Below are positions 19,801 through 33,213 of a DNA stretch of 64,000 bases, in pieces. Under the pieces are notes generated by a model. That model did not search any database. It was given only the letters and a program-made list of their open reading frames with translations, and was not told the origin of the DNA. The translations under genes were made by a program, and so were the position numbers. The stretch's first letter is position 1. Each line of letters opens with the position of its first letter. The DNA comes from Hormiphora californensis (taxonomy: Eukaryota; Ctenophora; Tentaculata; Cydippida; Pleurobrachiidae): contig CM035357.1 of assembly GCA_020137815.1 (NCBI GenBank), positions 2,512,432 to 2,576,431 of the forward strand, read 5' to 3'.

Positions 19801-22800
19801 GTGCCATTTTGTTCAGAAAAAAATTTCAATCTAAGAGTTGTGGAAAAATTTAGAGCCTATCTCTTACCGTTTTGGCGTTATTTGCGGTCAAAGTAGGCCA
19901 ATTAACTAATTTTTTGGCATTTTCGGCTGATTTGGCATACTTTGACCGCAAATAACGCCAAAACGGTAAGAGATAGGCTCTAAATTTTTCCACAACTCTT
20001 AGATTGAAATTTTTTTCTGAACAAAATGGCACCAATGAAAAGTCGATAAACCATTCCTAAGTGGCTATAGCCATATGGCCAAAAATGGCTATGCCCAGAC
20101 CTAATTATCCAATTATCTAATTAACCAGATGAGATAGAGACTTAATTCCAGCACCTACCCCCACTAATTCGAGGACGCTGAACACTTTAGTGCCCTCGGT
20201 TTTGTCTCTACTCCTTTCCTAACATGGCTATAGCCACATGGCCGAAAACGGCTATGCGCAGAGCTAATTATCCAATTATCTAATTAACCAGATGAGATAG
20301 AGACTTAATTCCAGCACCTACCCCCACTAATGCGAGGACGCTGAACACTCTAGTGCCCTTGATTTTGTCCCTACTGCTACCCTAAGCACAGTTTTGGCGT
20401 TTTTAAGCCTTAGGCTTAAAAGTTAGTAGAAGGGCGTGGCCCGGAAACCCAACTTCTTCATCCACCAAATCGCGAACATTTTTTTTGGTGGTTCTAGGTA
20501 CCCAATAGGACCTCCTAGAAGTGGAATTAGCTTTATAACAATTATGCCGAAAATCTAACATCATATGCCCTGACTAAGATATCTCACCTTCCAAAGTATA
20601 TAGACGATGAGAAGTAGGATAAGCAGACCAACAATCACTGACGACAGGATTATCCAGAGACTTACTTTGATTTTCCTTCCAGGGATTCCAAGCTGAAACA
20701 CGGCTAAATCAGTATTATATCGGGTGTGTATTTGTGTCATTTCTGAGGATTTTCTCAGAAAGAAAGGCATCTAGATGCCTTTTTTCTGAGAAAATTGGGA
20801 TTTTTTTGCCGGGCCGGCCTCATAATTTATGGACCACTCTGTATGTGAGCCCTGTAATAATCCAACCCAGGTTATCCCACTTACATTAGAAGTTATAGAG
20901 TGAGAATATGTGATGAGGGGTAGGTCCCGATCCCCTCCTATTGCACTTAGGTACATTGGAGGTGATAGAGTGAGATGTTATGAGGGGTAGGACCAGGTCC
21001 CGATCCCCTCCTATTGCACTTACATTGGAGGTGATAGAGTGAGATGTTATGAGGGGTAGGACCAGGTCCCGATCCCCTCCTATTGCACTTACATTGGAGG
21101 TGATAGAGTGAGATGCTATGAGGGGTAGGACCAGGTCCCGATCCCCTCCTATTGCACTTACATTAGAGGTGATAGAGTGAGATGCTATGAGGGGTAGGAC
21201 CAGGTCCCGATCCCCTCCTATTGCACTTACATTGGAGGTGATAGAGTGAGATGTGATAAGGGGTAGGACCAGATCCCGATCCCCTCCTATTGCACTTACA
21301 TTGGAGGTGATAGAGTGAGATGTTATGAGGGGTAGGACCAGGTCCCCTCCTACTGATTTCACCTCTGCTGTTGAGGTCAGAGTGACTTTTGTGTAGGGAC
21401 CTAACGATCTTTCCCATAGTCTGAACTTTAGCTGCAAAGGATTATTGAGTTGATTATCGATGTACAAGAGCCCTGTCTCAGTCTGGCGACGACTCACGAC
21501 TGACCCCTTTTAGTCTTTTTGAGAGTGCACTATCAGATCTAGTTTGGGTCTGCAATTGCACTGCCAAAGAGGCACCAGTTACCTGGACAGTGGCAGTGGA
21601 AAGAGAATGGATGCCCCGGTGCAGAACAGTAATCTTGCACCTCATTCTCACACACCCAGGGTCTGCAGCTCCATTACGACACCCTATAACCAGGGCTGCT
21701 GCACCGTCTGATGATGTTATGGGATCTGTATTGGATCCGGCACCACCATCATCAGACATCACGTGACTTGACGATCCTGGAAGTGGTGGTTTTGCGGTTA
21801 TTTATCTGGTTTTTGTATGGGACGTGATCATTCGAGATCATTCGAGGTTTGTGGTAGTTAAATTCGAGATCGTTCGAGATTTGTGGTATTTTAATGTACG
21901 GTAATACCAAAAAATACCTAGATCACTGGGGGTGATCTAAATATAACGACATAACGACTACCACTCGGGATTAACTGCTAGTTAAAAGTTTGGGAACCGG
22001 AATGTTAATATGGTAGTTTAGTGTTTATAATTTTAATTGAATAGATCGACACGATATGTCATATGAGACAGGTGTTCTAGAGACAAATTCTGGAATTGCA
22101 ATCATCATGCCATCCTTTTTTACAAGCTAACTCGAACAAATTAAATCTAATTATAGTTGTATTAAGACTGGTTAAACTTGATTACTATTTTAACAATTTA
22201 ACGATAAAATTTGATAGGGTAGGCGGGGGTAATTCGGGTCACCTTTTTGATTAAAGTGGTATTCCCTTGGTTGTGGCAGAATGTCTGCACATAAAATCTA
22301 TTCAATTTATCCAATGTGACACTTGTTAAGATATTTGGACTGTTGAAGTTTTCAAATCCAACCTTTTTCACACATAAAAAAGCCCACGATATCGTTAGTT
22401 TGCGTATTGTTGGTAATTCGGGTCAGTGGCTAAATCGGGCCACGCGCGTATTCAGCCAATCACAGCCCTCGCAAACAAACACGTGACCAAATGACCCGAA
22501 TTACCAACACAGCGTGTTGCCGCTGAAATCATGCGGTTAATTCGGGTCAAGTGTTTGTAATTCGGGCCAGCTGTTGGTTGGCTGTTTTAGGGGCCTCTAG
22601 GGGGCCTCTAGGGGCCTCTAGGGGCCTCTAGGGGCCTCTAGAGGCCCCCAGAGGCCCCTTGCGACCCCTTGAGACCCCCTAGAGGCCCCTAGAAGCCCCT
22701 AGAGGACCCTAGAGGCCCCCTAGAGGCCCCTAGAGGACCCTAGAGTCCCCCTAGAGGCCCCTAGATGCCCCCTAGAGGCCCCTAGAGGCCCCCTAGAGGC

Positions 22801-25800
22801 CCCTAGAGGCCCCCTAGAGACCCCTTGAGACCCCTAAAGGCCCCTCAAGGCCCCCAGAAGCCCCTAGAGGCCCCTTGAGACCCCTAAAGGCCCCCTAGAG
22901 GCCCCTAGAAGCCCCTAGAGAAGCCCCCAGAGGCCCCTAGAGGACCCTAGAGGCCCCCTAGAGGCCCCCAGAGGCCCCCTAGAGGCCCCCTAGAGACCCC
23001 TAGAGGCCCCTAAAGGCCCCCTAGAGGCCCCAAGAGGCCCCTAAAGGCCCCAGAGGCCCCAAATCGAGAAGAAAACATAAAATATGGCAGAAATCACTCA
23101 AACTTACTGATTTATCGCAAAAATAAGGTGACCCGAATTAGCCGCTTTGCCTGTGACCCGAATTACAAACATGACCCGAATTAGACACACTGTTTTATGA
23201 CGTCATTTTGGTAAATCAATAATGACGTAATTCCTTCAAAAACTTAGCCAATAAGTGCTGAATTATCCCATTGGATAAAATCATATGTTTTCTTCTCGAA
23301 AAAATTCCGCAAATTCACGGGAATACCAATTGAATCCAAAATCGGGAAATGAACGATATTCCGTATTTCAAATTTTCCCGCCAAATCTTGTTACATTAGA
23401 ATGGCCCGAATTACAATCAAGTGACCCGAATTACCAACTGACCCGAATTACCCCCTCCTACCCTAGTCTCCTATCGTATCTCCTACTAAAATATGGGGGT
23501 TCAATTGAGAGAGGTTCAGAGTTGGTAACTGAATTCCATATCAAATTTAAATTTCTTCAACGGCGGCCACTATTCCACTACCACCAATGGGATCACCAAT
23601 TAGATTACCACTTAGATTACCAACTATATTACCACTCACCTAAATTTAGACGGTCAACTAATCCATCAGTTTCACAAGTCACCACCCCCTCCTCAGGCCT
23701 CATTTCCACTGCGACAAGATAGAGAAGAGGCCTATCTGACAAGCTGATATCATCTTGGTTGTAAGGCTGCCTCATAACCTGGACCTGGTCTGGTGAGGGT
23801 GATGTTGGTATGAAGGCAGGCCAGTGGATATCCAGGGAGATGTTGCGGACCTCCACGACAGATATTCGTTCTCCCAATCGTACCTTGAACTCGTATTTTA
23901 TCTGTAATGTATAAGAGAGATAGCAAAGTTATCAATGAAACACGGTTTGCGTACCACGTCCCCACTTCCTGCCCCCTTGCCTGGCTAGACAGTGTTTCGG
24001 GCGCCCCGAAATGTAAAGGGAGGGTTAGAACATAACAACTGCCCCCATACACGGCCCATATAAAGTCGCCTAAACCGATTGACAGGGTTACTTCGTAACC
24101 AATGTCATCTCTACTAACCTCAGGTCCTATTTCCGATAAGGTACTTGGCGGTAGAAGTGTGTACCGGTGGGAGAACACCCTCCTGTCTTGAAGGGCGCCC
24201 CCAATAACGGATAGATCAGCAAGGTGTCGAGGTGTAATAGAGTGTTGGGTAGTTAGAAATAACTCTGGGTTCTCACCGGAGAAGGTGATATTGAAACCTG
24301 TGTGGAGATCATGAGTTAACTTAGTTATCTTAGTATAAACCCCGATAGCTGTATCTTAGTTTGTCATAAACTTTGTGAGAGGAAACTTAGAGAAAACTTA
24401 GTTTGTGAGAGGAAACTTAGTGTGAGTGAGTTTGGTAAACTTTACACTTCATTCATGTTCATAATAAATGGAGAAACATCAAGTAATTTCACAGTACAAT
24501 GATTGCTAGAACCACTGTCAGTGTCAGAACATTGGCCTGACAGCAGAACCACATATTCCAATATTACAAAAAGCATATCAACTTACCGAGGGGTTTATCT
24601 GCTGACAACTTGTTTTGATCTCTGACACCCAGGGCAAAGGAGAATCCAATATGCCCAGGATACCACCTCCCCTCGTATACACAAGACACCAAGGATACCA
24701 CAGGATTACCTGAAAAATGACGTAATGTATAGCTGGTAGCTAGCTGTCATAACTAGAACCTCGGAAATTCGCAAACAAACCATGCCCAGAAATTCGTCAG
24801 CTATCTAAATCTTTCATTACAAAACTGAAATACTCACCCTCTGATGTCTCGATCTCATTACATACGACTGCAGACTGGGATGTAGAATATGAGGTGAAGG
24901 AAAGCTCGGAAGGAATAGTAACATTCATAGCACCTCCATCCACCATATCTGGACCCCTGTTTCATAAGAAGACATGATATGGGGGGGGGGGGGCATAAAT
25001 TTACCGGGCTGCTCGAGGGAAGGGAAAAGCCCGGTATCCGGTTATCGGGGTAAAATGTATGGTAAATCGTACTCGAACGTTACCTGTTTGTGATGGAGAA
25101 CTCGAGGTTAACCTTCTTGACATGGTTGATAACAAGATAGGGAAATGGGGAGGGGGAATAGGAGACCGATACCGGTGAAATCACCACCTCTGCAATACAA
25201 CCTTTCACCTGATAAAATATTGAAACTATAGATAGGTAAGTAGAGCTTCGATACTCAATTTGGTGGATCAATTAAACGGTGGGATTATAATATGGATCAT
25301 AGCTTGTATTTCTGGGACAATATATAATGAACTGCACTTTTGATTTAGATAAAAGCGGTTGCCATGGCGGTGAACACGTGACCCTATGCACGAGAGCCAA
25401 TCACTTTGATGAACTTCACTTACGGGACTACAAGATGTAGCTACAGGTAGCTCCGTCTGTGCAGCCCTCCATAGTTCATACTTGAGGGCCCACTTAGAGG
25501 AGAAGAGATGAGGATCTGTCAGAGCGGATATCGTAGCCACAACTCCTACTGAGATTCTCAGGAGGTTCTTGTTCGGGGCATTAGTCTTCAGGAGGATATC
25601 AACTTGCTCGGGTAGGGTCGTCACCTATACAGAAGGGAGTACAACATGGTCATAGCTATAAATGTTGGTCATCGGGCAAACATGGGTTCCGTAAATCGTG
25701 AATAATCCAAAACAAAAGGGGTGTGGGATTTATATCAGCGCACCCGCCTAACGTGATGACGTCACGAACCGTATCAGGAAATACTGGTCCCTGATTGGCT

Positions 25801-28800
25801 GATAGCCAGTCACGTGACCTAAATAACCAGTTCTGATTGGTTGTTTACTTGTTTCGGTCGGTTCCTGGTTAAAACGAACCGTATCAGGCTGTAGAATGGT
25901 GGTCGATGTATAGTTATACTGGTACCCTGTGGTGCCACCTGACCCGCTAACATAGATCCTCTTCATTATGGGGTCTGATACCCCCGCGTCAAGTAGCAAC
26001 GTCCATGTTAGCTGGAGACGACCTGAATTGTATCTGTATTGAAAACACATATACATCGATGTGTCACAGGATCTGTATCTACTCAGTGAATCAATTATCT
26101 CACGTTCTTACCAGTAGGAAATATGACATTATTGGCGTTCAACTCCAATTGCAGTGTGTTACCTGCTACTTTCTGTCCAGTACTTGGGTCAATGTACTTG
26201 GGATCCTGGGGAATTGGACCAGTTGAAACACTTACAATATGTATGTTAGCATAGTTAGCAGATACGGTCAGACCCTGATTTAGCGGGATGCTTGGGTGGC
26301 AATGGGTTTTGCAAGGGATCAGGAAGGCCCACAAATAGTTGAATACTTTATACATTACGTACAATGAGATCGAGTTGTGTGTGTTTTAGGATAATTCTTG
26401 GTTTTATCTTCAGCCCAGGTTCTGATCTCAACAATACTACTGTATCTGAACTGAAACAGGTGAGTGGTAACAATTACAGAAGAAAGTAGTAACATACTAG
26501 CATCCGAATAGGATTACTGTTGTAGTAAGTATTGAGTAGGGCAAGCTGACTGGGTCTGACAATTATATAATGCCAACTAGTTTCGACCCTTTGTGGGTTA
26601 GAAAATAACAAATGACGGTTTCACAACTCACAGAGCAGACCCGATAAGGAGATCATCACCACCCACCCGATCCACGTTCTCACCAGACTTTACTGACCAC
26701 CCAAACCCCCTCATGTTGGCCAGTCCAATTGTTGAGGGAGTAATCTCCTGGACAGTAAAATAATAACTGCCTCGCTCTCTCCGAGCAAAACAAAGTAATA
26801 ACCATGATAAAACGAGTTCGATTTCTCACTATTTGAGAGGGAAATTCATCCGTCCAGTATAAAAGCGGAGGCCGGTAATAGAATTCGGCGAGGTACCTGA
26901 GAATGAAGGACATCAAAGAACCCATCACCACCATTAAACACAAACACTGCCCCCTTGTCTCCATTCTGGTATGGGGCACCCACCACCAGATCCACTATCC
27001 CATCAGAGTTAAGATCTCCCTCGACGGAGAGGGACGCCCCAAAATGACCTGATGATGAGCTTCTACCTGGAGTGAGATTGTTACTTTAACTAAGGAGAGA
27101 GCAGAGTGAGATTTTTACTTAAACTAAGGAGAGAGCAGGCTCATACCGGTGAGAATGGTGGGGGTAGTTGAGAAGGTCGGGTAAGGGTAGGTTGAGGAAT
27201 TTCGAGGTTTTCCAAAGAAGACAGACACCTTCCCATGGTCGATATTACCATTAAACTGATGGGGTAGAGACTCATGAAGCAGGAGGTGAAAGAGAGAAAG
27301 AGTCAGAGTGAGAGAAAGAGAGAAAACAGAGAGTAATTAGTGATTAGTTATTAGAGTAAATTATAAGTCAAAAGATAGGTACTTTAGTGCAAGTGGTCTC
27401 ACCCAACAGCCGCCCAAACTTACAAAATCCGAGCTATAAGGAGACCCCACGACCAGGTCATCTATCCCATCATTATTTAGATCCCCACAAGCCAGAGAAT
27501 GCCCAAAATGCTCTCCCATCTGGGTTCCCATGGGAACCACACATGAATCCCCCGCTGGACATAATATACCCAGGTTGGTAAAATTGGGAGAGTCGCTGTC
27601 ACCGCTCTTCCAAGCCCCATCTGGTTTATCTTTTAGTTTGGAGATTTCTTCATCCGTTGGTTCACGTCCTGATTTTTAAAAGAAAAATCCAGTCAGCGGA
27701 TGTGGTACGACATGGAATGGAATTCAGGGAGTGCTCAATACTCGAGATCCGGGATTCATAAAAAGAGAGGAAAACTTTGCAGCTTGGAAGTCCTTATACC
27801 CAAGTGTATATAACTCTAAAGGAAATGGGTGAATGCATGTGTCGTGTGCATATGATCGAGCATAGATTGGTCTTGCCCAATGATCACCACGTATCCATGT
27901 GTGAGTATGCGATATAGTCCCTAATTGTGGGCTTGGCGTTGGCAGGCACTCTATAAAAATTGTTTTTAACGTACCCATGTGTACTCTGACGGAACCACGG
28001 TAGCCATATGCCCGGGGCATGCCCAGAATAACCTCCCTCTCCCCATCTCCATTAACGTCACAATACACTGTCGAGTAACCGGCGTAGTCCGAGTATCGGG
28101 ATGTCGTTCCCTGAGAGAGGGAGATGTTTTAGAGTTTCAGGTTTTTAGATCTAAATTAGTCGAATTTTTAGCTATCTAATCTCAGACTCGTGACAACTTC
28201 AAAAAATCCTACTTTAACCCCATACGAAAAAAACACGATACGATAGTTACTATACGATAGTTACTATCGTACCGCAGAAACAGGGAGCGGCTAGTACTAT
28301 ACTAGCCGCTCCCTGTTTCCGGCTTCCGCGGAAAGGGATCAAACTCTCTGTATGACGATAATGTCATTTGCCAAAAATCGTCTAATACTTCGATCTCAGT
28401 GCACTAAATCTTACTCTCGTTAGGGGGACCACATACAGCACTGTACTGAAATTCGCACCGCCGTATGTGGTGCCTCTAACTTCAGTTCTCACTAGCACAT
28501 ACAACACTTTCGGTGCAAACTCCAGTACGCACTGCTGTATGTGGTGCCTCTTACTGATAAATATCGGTGGGACTATCAGTACACAATCTCACGTGAGCTT
28601 AGCTCAGAAAAGATCAGTACGGTGCTGTATGTGCTCTTCGCACTGAAGTGAAAGGTCACGTGGGGGTCACGTGCGTGCACTAGCCAATGACAGACCTGCA
28701 TCGCACAATACACACACACACCCACACCACAGCAACCAATAAGAGGCGCACGCACTCTCACTACGACAGAAAGGGCCACACCTAGAACAAATGGGTCACC

Positions 28801-31800
28801 ACACACCAAAGTTAAAATTAAAATTAAAATTTGACGTTTTTGGTCATAACTCTCCCATTTCTTGGCAAAATTGCTTCATTTTGTGCTTTTTGGAAAGAGG
28901 GCATCGAGCCCGTTCTAAAGAGCTCAAGAAACTTAAAATCGGCGCAAAGTGCGCGGCGTTAAGGCGCATAATGTGCGTGTTAAAATTTTAAAATTTTAAC
29001 GCACACATTTTGCACTGTAACGCCGCGCACTTTGTGCGGATTTCAAGTTTCTTGAGCTGTTCAGAACGGGCTCGATGCCCTCTTTCCAACAAGCCCAAAA
29101 TGAAGCAATTTTGCCAAGAAATGGGAGAGTTATGACCAAAAACGTCAAATTTTAATTTTAATTTTAACTTTGGTGTGTGGTGACCCTATCGAGAAAATAT
29201 GTGCTGTAATCGGGAAAGATAAGAGAGAGATAAGTGGAGATAAACATAACAAGATAGAGAAAAGGAGGTAGAGAGAGTTCGGTATTAGTGAGAGGAAGAT
29301 ATTTCACAAAAAATTACGTGTTTTTAGCTTGTTTTGAAGGTTTTTTATTGATTGTTCAGTAAGAGGCACCACATACACTCACTGTACTGAAGTTTCCACC
29401 GACAGTATGTGGTGCGACGTTCTGGAGTTCGCACCGGTGCTGTATGTGGTCCCCCTGAGCTAAGCTCACGTGAGATTGTGTACTGATAGTTCCACCGATA
29501 TTTATCAGTAAGAGGCACCACATACGGCAGTGCGTACTGGAGTTTGCACCGAAAGTGTTGTATGTGCTAGTGAGAACTGAAGTTAGAGGCACCACATACG
29601 GCGGTGCGAATTTCAGTACAGTGCTGTGTGTGGTCTCCCTAAGGAATACTGGTGTATTTAGCACGGCACCTACCTATATTATAAAACAATGGTATTTAGC
29701 ATTTTAGCAAGGTCTCCCACTTGTATTATAAAACACTGGTATTTAGCAAGGTAGCTCCCACCTATATTATAAAACACTGGTATTTAGCAAGGTAGCTCCC
29801 GTACCTGTGTTTTAGTGCCACTCCAAGTTGAGGTAGTCAGCTCCAATGTAGGATCTCCCTTGGTAATGTTCTGGTAAAGGAACGCCTCCCCATCACCATA
29901 CAGACTGTTAGGTGTGGAGACAACCACCTTATCTGAGGAGGGGGAGGATCTAACGAATTTATAAGATAGGAATTTTAGAGGCTGATGAGTGCACTACACA
30001 AACGGTACGTCTGCGTACCGTGTTCGAACATCGTTTCTCCACTACAAGCGGCCTTATAATTGACCGTACCACAGAACAACCGCCCCTAGCTACCATAGTT
30101 ACCGGTATTTGAAGCAATACTGAAACCAGCGAGACAGTACCCAAAAGCGTAGTTAGTACCTGTGCTGTGACAGGGAGACAGGTACTTTACATGAGTCGAG
30201 AGGTCACGTGATATGACGCTACATCTCCCTATTGGTAACCTGTATGCCTGGAATGTACAGTGCATTGAGTCACTTATCAAGGAACACAGTGTGAAAGTAA
30301 CAAGAAGATTTGAGGGGACTCGGAGTAATTTAGGTGGTATTTCAGTATGCTGGTTTTACTAAACACTGTTACTATAATCAGCAACGTGTCGGGAGGGATT
30401 GGTGAGGGAGGGAAACTTACAAACTGTTTTGCTTTATAATGATCAGTGTATAGATATCCACATGCCACAACTGAGTCAGGGGTGGAGGTGAGTGTCGCCC
30501 CTAGAAACTGGTTGTCTTTCGTCTCAGTTATGAAGGAGTAAACCTATAATGGTAGTTAAGGTGTGTCACGTGATGCCCATATATGGAGGTGAGTGTCGCC
30601 CCTAGAAACTGGTTGTCTTTCGTCTCAGTTATGAAGGAGTAAACCTATAATGGTAGTTAAGGGGTGTCACGTGATGCCCATATGCATATGTATTGGGTGA
30701 TAGCTGAACCAAGTGGACGTGGTTATAAAGTTTTTGTTCCAAAATCTAAAGAGATATCGAATCACGCTTTATCTTTTTTGAGGGGTGGAAATTGGGAAAG
30801 ATCAGGTAGTCGAACACCCAGCGATACCCCTCGATCTTATCTAAAACATAGTTAGTTAGTTTTGAAGTTAAGAGGTTTCATGACGCTCCATCCTTCCCCG
30901 GTTCTGACAGCTAAAAGTAAAAGTAATTCTACTTTTAGTAGTCAGGGCTTCTTAAATGAAACCTCTTAACTTCGAAACTCTAATAACCAATGGTGTTTTA
31001 CTAAAAGTTTTAGTAAAACACCATTGGTTATTAGACGATGCAAGCAGCTGCAGAGATTATCTCTTTACTGTTGAAGAAGCTGTCAGTGTCAGCTGCGTCG
31101 CACTGACCACTCACATGCGGATCGAGAACAGGGGGGCTTTATAACCAACTAACCATGCTGTGGTTACCTGCTGCACTATCAGGCTAATGCTCTGGCAGTA
31201 CCTGCTGCACACTGCACAGGAACAAAATATTCAGTTGTTGAAAGATCTCTCAATCAATATACCTTATCTCCACTGTCGAAGGAGTAAACATTGTTATCTG
31301 ACTTATCAAACATCTCAACCCATTCACTACACTCTACCTCCTTCTTCACCTCGCTCAAGTCCAATGAACACCTGAAGTAGTTAGCAGGATTTAGGGTGGA
31401 GTCAGGAGTGGGATGTAGAGAATTCATGTAATCTCTGAATGAGAATCGAGCAGACAGGTCTATGAAAGTTTTAAAAGTGACTTGATTCTCTCAAAAATGA
31501 ATAAATCGAAGTTATACGAGGGTCGGGTACAAGCCAGACAAAGACTTCAAGTTCAATTAGTTAATTACCGATATACAGCACCAGGGTTGGTTAGATTCTG
31601 GGTTGTATTAGCACGAGGTGCCCCCACCAAGAGTGAACCATTGAGGAAGAGGAGAGAGTAGCCAAACAGTGAGCCAGACTGGAAACCTGCAACATGAGGG
31701 AGTTGTTGAGTAAGGGGTGGAACCTGCAACATGGGGAGTTGTTGATTAAGGGGTGGAACCTGCAACAGGGAGTTGTTGAGTAAGGGGTGGAACCTGCAAC

Positions 31801-33088
31801 AGGGAGTTGTTGAGTAAGGGGTGGAACCTGCAACATGGGGAGTTGTTGAGTAAGGGGTGGAACCTGGAACAGGGAGTTGTTGAGACTTGAGTAAGGGGTG
31901 GAACCTGCAACATGGGGAGTTGTTGAGTAAGGGGTGGAACCTGCAACAGGGAGTTGTTGAGTAAGGGGTGGAACCTGCAACAGGGAGTTGTTGAGTAAGG
32001 GGTGGAACCTGCAACAGGGAGTTGTTGAGTAAGGGGTGGAATCTGCAACAGGGAGTTGTTGAATAAGTGGTGGAACCTGCAACAGGGAGTTGTTGAGTAA
32101 GGGGTGGAACCTGCAACATGGGGAGTTGTTGAGTAAGGGGTGGAACTGTCAGGCCAATGCTCTGACCATAGGGTCAGGCCAATGCTCTCAGCTCTGACAG
32201 GGGTTGTAGAGTAACTCAACAACGAGGGAGAGGGGCTATATATATAGTATCTCTACCTAGTGCATGGGACCTGATCCGACCCCACCGAATTGCACCGTAT
32301 ATGGACAATTAAAGATACCCTCTCTTTCTTTCTCAGATACATGGCACGAACCGTTAAACTTTTCTTTATTTGACAACATACTAAGCGACTAAAAGGCTGT
32401 CATGAACCGCCTTCCCACGATTTTATCTCAATTCTAAAGAAATCAAATCGTTAGAATGCGGTTCATGATCATGGACATGACAGCCTTTTAGTCGCGTAGT
32501 AAGTTTGTTGTCAAATAAAGAAAAATTTAAAGAGATAAGAAGAGTCTTCTAATCTGACAAAAGTTGCTCAAATGATAGTTGACAGCTAACTATGGTGGTA
32601 TAAATCGGCCAAATGAAAAAATAAGGAATAACAGAAATAAAAACAAAATTTTGTTTAATTTAAGAAATAAAAATACTAAAAAGTATAAAAGTAAAAGTAA
32701 AGTAAAAAACTAAAAAGTAAAAAGTTAGAAAAAATAAAAATAAAAATAAAAACAAAAATAAAAACAAACAAAAATAAAAATAAAACAAAAAATAAAATCA
32801 AAAATAGAAAAAACTTTTTTTAGAAAAACTTTTTTTGAGTTGAACTTTTTTCTTCCTGAGTTGAACTTTTTTATTTGGGTCCCGGTCGTGGTATAAATCG
32901 GCCAAACGGCCAAAATTAGGAGGACCGTTCTGTAACATTTTGATCTCCGAAGTTAAACAACCGCTGGTCGGGTTAGTACATTGGATGGGTGACCAAACAA
33001 CATATCTCTCTATCTCTCTCTCACACTCTCACTCTCTCTCTCTCTCTTTCTCTCACTCTCACTCTCTCTCACACACACACTCTCACTC

Positions 33089-33155
<67 letters not shown>

Positions 33156-33172
33156 CTCTCTCTCTCTCTCTC

Positions 33173-33213
<41 letters not shown>

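Noticed and set aside
22590-23060. CRISPR-like array of short repeats
   Set aside because: Units are 9-18 bp, degenerate and without unique spacers, and the window is animal DNA; it is a minisatellite.
31565-32222. Three overlapping ORFs of 158-184 residues over the intron 1 minisatellite
   Set aside because: Open only because the 35-bp unit has few stops. Only the last part (integrin exon 2) is coding.
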